Below are positions 6,601 through 7,781 of a DNA stretch of 7,781 nucleotides, one piece after another. The stretch lies in the NCBI GenBank assembly GCA_900550135.1, contig URQO01000074.1, positions 1 to 7,781 on the forward strand. Reading direction: 5' to 3'. Source of the DNA: an uncultured Eubacterium sp. GTDB taxonomy: Bacteria > Bacillota > Clostridia > Lachnospirales > Lachnospiraceae. Position 1 is the stretch's first letter; each line of letters opens with the position of its first letter. The position numbers and the translations under genes are program-made. The notes below the pieces were generated by a model. The model searched no databases. It worked only from the letters and a program-made list of their open reading frames with translations, and had not been told where the DNA came from.

Positions 6601-6624
6601 ACATTATAAAGGAGGAAATTTATT

Positions 6625-7206
6625 ATGATAAGAAAAGTTAGAAAAATCACTATAAGTTTATTAATGATATTTGCATTGATAGTTGGAGTGGCTCAACCAT
6701 TTACAATACCAAACAATGTATACGCAAAATCAAACAATGCAAAAGCAAAAGCGGAATACAAAAAAATATTAAAAAGAGAATACAGAAGTGATAAATACTT
6801 ATCATATCTTTATTTTGATATAGATAAAGATGGTGTTCAGGAACTTTTGATTATATCAAATGGTACTATGCTTACAAAAATATATACATATTCAAAAAGA
6901 AAAGTGAAAGTGTTTAAAAGCAATTATTATTTTGGTGAAGTAGGCAATAATAGTTCCAAATTAAGATACGATAAAAAGTCAAAAAGAGTAATTGTATACG
7001 CAGGTGGATCAACAGATACATGGACAGGATATAAAATAAAAAATGGTAAATTATACGGAAGCACTGCTTTTTATATCTACCAGGATTGGCAAAAAGGTGG
7101 CAAATTAAAATGCAAATATTATGTAAATAATAAAAAAGTATCTAAGAAAGTGTATAACAAGAAGTTTAAAGCCTTAAAGGTTTTAAAGATTAAAAGTTAT
7201 ATATAG
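6625..7206 (+). CDS. Small basic secreted protein with DxDxDG motif
   Basis: The 193-residue product begins with a signal peptide: basic MIRKVRK, a hydrophobic core ISLLMIFALIVGVA (10-23) and a likely cleavage after VYA at residue 34. The mature part is strikingly basic: 34 Lys and 5 Arg against 11 acidic residues in 159. YFDIDKDGVQELLI (63-76) contains D65-x-D67-x-D69-G70 and E73, like the calcium-binding loop of EF-hand or FG-GAP-type repeats; similar segments open many secreted Clostridia proteins of unknown function. The rest looks beta-rich (alternating Tyr/Lys strands, 85-150) with a Lys-rich tail. There is no membrane anchor, LPxTG or lipobox. The start is certain: AAAGGAGG (6608-6615) nine bases before ATG. 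No function is recognised; its charge suggests binding to the anionic cell wall, which is inference. Confidence 0.8.
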   Translation: MIRKVRKITISLLMIFALIVGVAQPFTIPNNVYAKSNNAKAKAEYKKILKREYRSDKYLSYLYFDIDKDGVQELLIISNGTMLTKIYTYSKRKVKVFKSNYYFGEVGNNSSKLRYDKKSKRVIVYAGGSTDTWTGYKIKNGKLYGSTAFYIYQDWQKGGKLKCKYYVNNKKVSKKVYNKKFKALKVLKIKSYI

Positions 7207-7229
7207 TGGAATATAGTTTATAGGAGAAA

Positions 7230-7325
7230 ATGTATAGTAGTGAAGACTATAAAGATTCTGGTTTAAAAGAAATGTATGAAGATAGAAATGAATTTTTTAA
7301 AGCCGAATTGAATAAGAAAATATAG
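7230..7325 (+). CDS. Possible 31-residue small protein
   Basis: A short frame starts 23 bases after the preceding secreted-protein gene and ends just before the copy 2 hairpin, so it could be the last gene of that transcript. AGGAG (7222-7226) is upstream, but only three bases from the ATG, closer than usual. The predicted peptide is highly charged (Asp, Glu, Lys), has no signal peptide or membrane segment, and looks helical and amphipathic, with the stretch LKEMYEDRNEFFKAEL near its end. An in-frame stop lies three codons before the ATG, so it is not the tail of a longer frame. No family is recognised; it may also be a remnant. Confidence 0.35.
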   Translation: MYSSEDYKDSGLKEMYEDRNEFFKAELNKKI

Positions 7326-7326
7326 T

Positions 7327-7382
7327 AAAAAATAAGACATTATAAGATAACGAAATACGTTGTCGGTAATGTCTTATTTTTT
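7327..7382 (+). terminator. Long perfect-stem hairpin, copy 2 (likely bidirectional terminator)
   Basis: Sixteen bases at 7327-7342 (AAAAAATAAGACATTA) pair without mismatch with 7367-7382. Inside, GATAACG (7346-7352) pairs with CGTTGTC (7358-7364) with one G-U pair around a five-base loop; a small internal loop (TAA against GG) separates the stems. The A6 start and T6 end make it a symmetric intrinsic terminator able to act on both strands. It ends the transcript of the upstream secreted-protein gene and small frame. Confidence 0.8.
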
Positions 7383-7454
7383 GCCCTATTTATCATAAAT
7401 AGACATAAATTATACATAACTAGTGAAAAAGAAAAATGTTAATAGTGGTAAAAT
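7331..7454 (+). repeat. Intergenic cassette, copy 2 (hairpin plus promoter block)
   Basis: This is the second copy of the block at 6321-6430. Between hairpin and promoter it carries CTATTTA TCA TAAATAG (7386-7402), a perfect 7-bp inverted repeat; copy 1 has kept only its right half (from 6370). After the promoter, the ribosome binding site of the 83-residue secreted protein follows directly. Conserved blocks are CATAAATAGACA, TATACATAA, TAGT and AATAGTG(A/G)TAAAAT. Confidence 0.8.
7446..7454 (+). promoter_or_regulatory. Extended -10 promoter for the 83-residue secreted protein gene
   Basis: TGG plus TAAAAT (7449-7454) is an extended -10, at exactly the same distance from the upstream CATAAATAG block (55 bases) as in copy 1. 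No convincing -35 is seen, although TAGT at 7421-7424 and the AT-rich block are conserved and could be bound by an activator. The start codon is 32 bases downstream. Confidence 0.5.
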
Positions 7455-7486
7455 ATACATAGAAACATTTTTAAAGGAGGAAAGTT

Positions 7487-7738
7487 ATGTATAAGAAATG
7501 TAATAAAATTCTCGTAATTATTTGTATGGTTTTGATGTTAACAGCAACTGTTGGTCAAAATACAGCATGGGCAAAAAAATACAATGTAGGATATGGAAAG
7601 ACACTTACACTTAAAGGAAAAGTGTATAAAGGCAGTTATTGGCATTGGAATGGAAGGAAGGAAACAATTTATATATTAAGATTAAATAAAAATATAACAT
7701 TTGTTTCGCCAGACAAAAAGGTAAAAGCGAGAGTGTGA
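7487..7738 (+). CDS. Small predicted secreted protein, 83 residues
   Basis: The product has a clear signal peptide: MYKKCNK, hydrophobic core ILVIICMVLMLTATVG (8-23) and probable cleavage after AWA at residue 29. The 54-residue mature part has an alternating beta-strand look (YGKTLTLKGKVYKGSY; ETIYILRLNKNI), loosely like short secreted domains of the DUF4431 type, but no family can be named with confidence. AAAGGAGG (7473-7480) lies six bases before ATG, so the start is secure. It may be shorter than its relatives; however, all three forward frames hit stops between 7738 and 7757, so one late frameshift would not extend it much. It shares the promoter cassette with the 193-residue secreted protein. 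Confidence 0.7.
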   Translation: MYKKCNKILVIICMVLMLTATVGQNTAWAKKYNVGYGKTLTLKGKVYKGSYWHWNGRKETIYILRLNKNITFVSPDKKVKARV

Positions 7739-7781
7739 AAGTTTTTCTGTAAATTAAATATTTAAATATAATTAATAGGCC

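Noticed and set aside
6321..7382. CRISPR or transposon ends formed by the repeated hairpins
   Set aside because: Only two copies about 1 kb apart in the same orientation are present, with no regular spacers, no transposase and no target-site duplication seen. A promoter/terminator cassette explains them better.

Overview
The window is low-GC Gram-positive DNA, most like a Lachnospiraceae or related Clostridia genome. This rests on AT-rich codons, strong AGGAG-type ribosome binding sites, several TTG/GTG starts, and a housekeeping gene order familiar from Firmicutes. No species can be named from the sequence alone.

Positions 1-55 are the 3' part of an elongator tRNA-Met (CAT anticodon, CCA not encoded). 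A stem-loop terminator (about 107-154) separates it from an extended -10 promoter (194-202). That promoter drives ispF (isoprenoid precursor synthesis), followed closely by a DUF2156-type gene (748-1659). After an AT-only gap comes an Eis-like GNAT acetyltransferase (1814-2824).

Positions 2908-6195 hold a compact unit, cysE-cysS-mrnC-rlmB: serine O-acetyltransferase, cysteinyl-tRNA synthetase, Mini-ribonuclease III and a SpoU-family 23S rRNA 2'-O-methyltransferase. It joins cysteine supply, cysteine charging and rRNA maturation, and ends in a clear intrinsic terminator (6222-6270). The order resembles the Bacillus ispF-gltX-cysE-cysS-mrnC-rlmB block, but gltX is absent and the two acyltransferase-fold genes occupy its place.

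Positions 6271-7781 are accessory. Two genes encode small predicted secreted proteins: a very basic 193-residue protein with an Asp-rich, calcium-loop-like motif, and an 83-residue protein. Each is preceded by a copy of the same non-coding cassette: a long hairpin, a conserved AT-rich block and an extended -10 promoter. The two copies are clearly homologous (49 of 61 positions in the gap-free promoter part, 35 of 42 in the hairpin core), and the hairpin keeps its pairing through substitutions. Two short reading frames lie in this part: 7230-7325 (31 codons, ribosome-binding-like sequence) and 6469-6600 (43 codons, no good ribosome binding site). The duplicated cassette with its secreted products is the least ordinary part of the window. 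No CRISPR array, insertion sequence, riboswitch or complete phage/defence system was seen.
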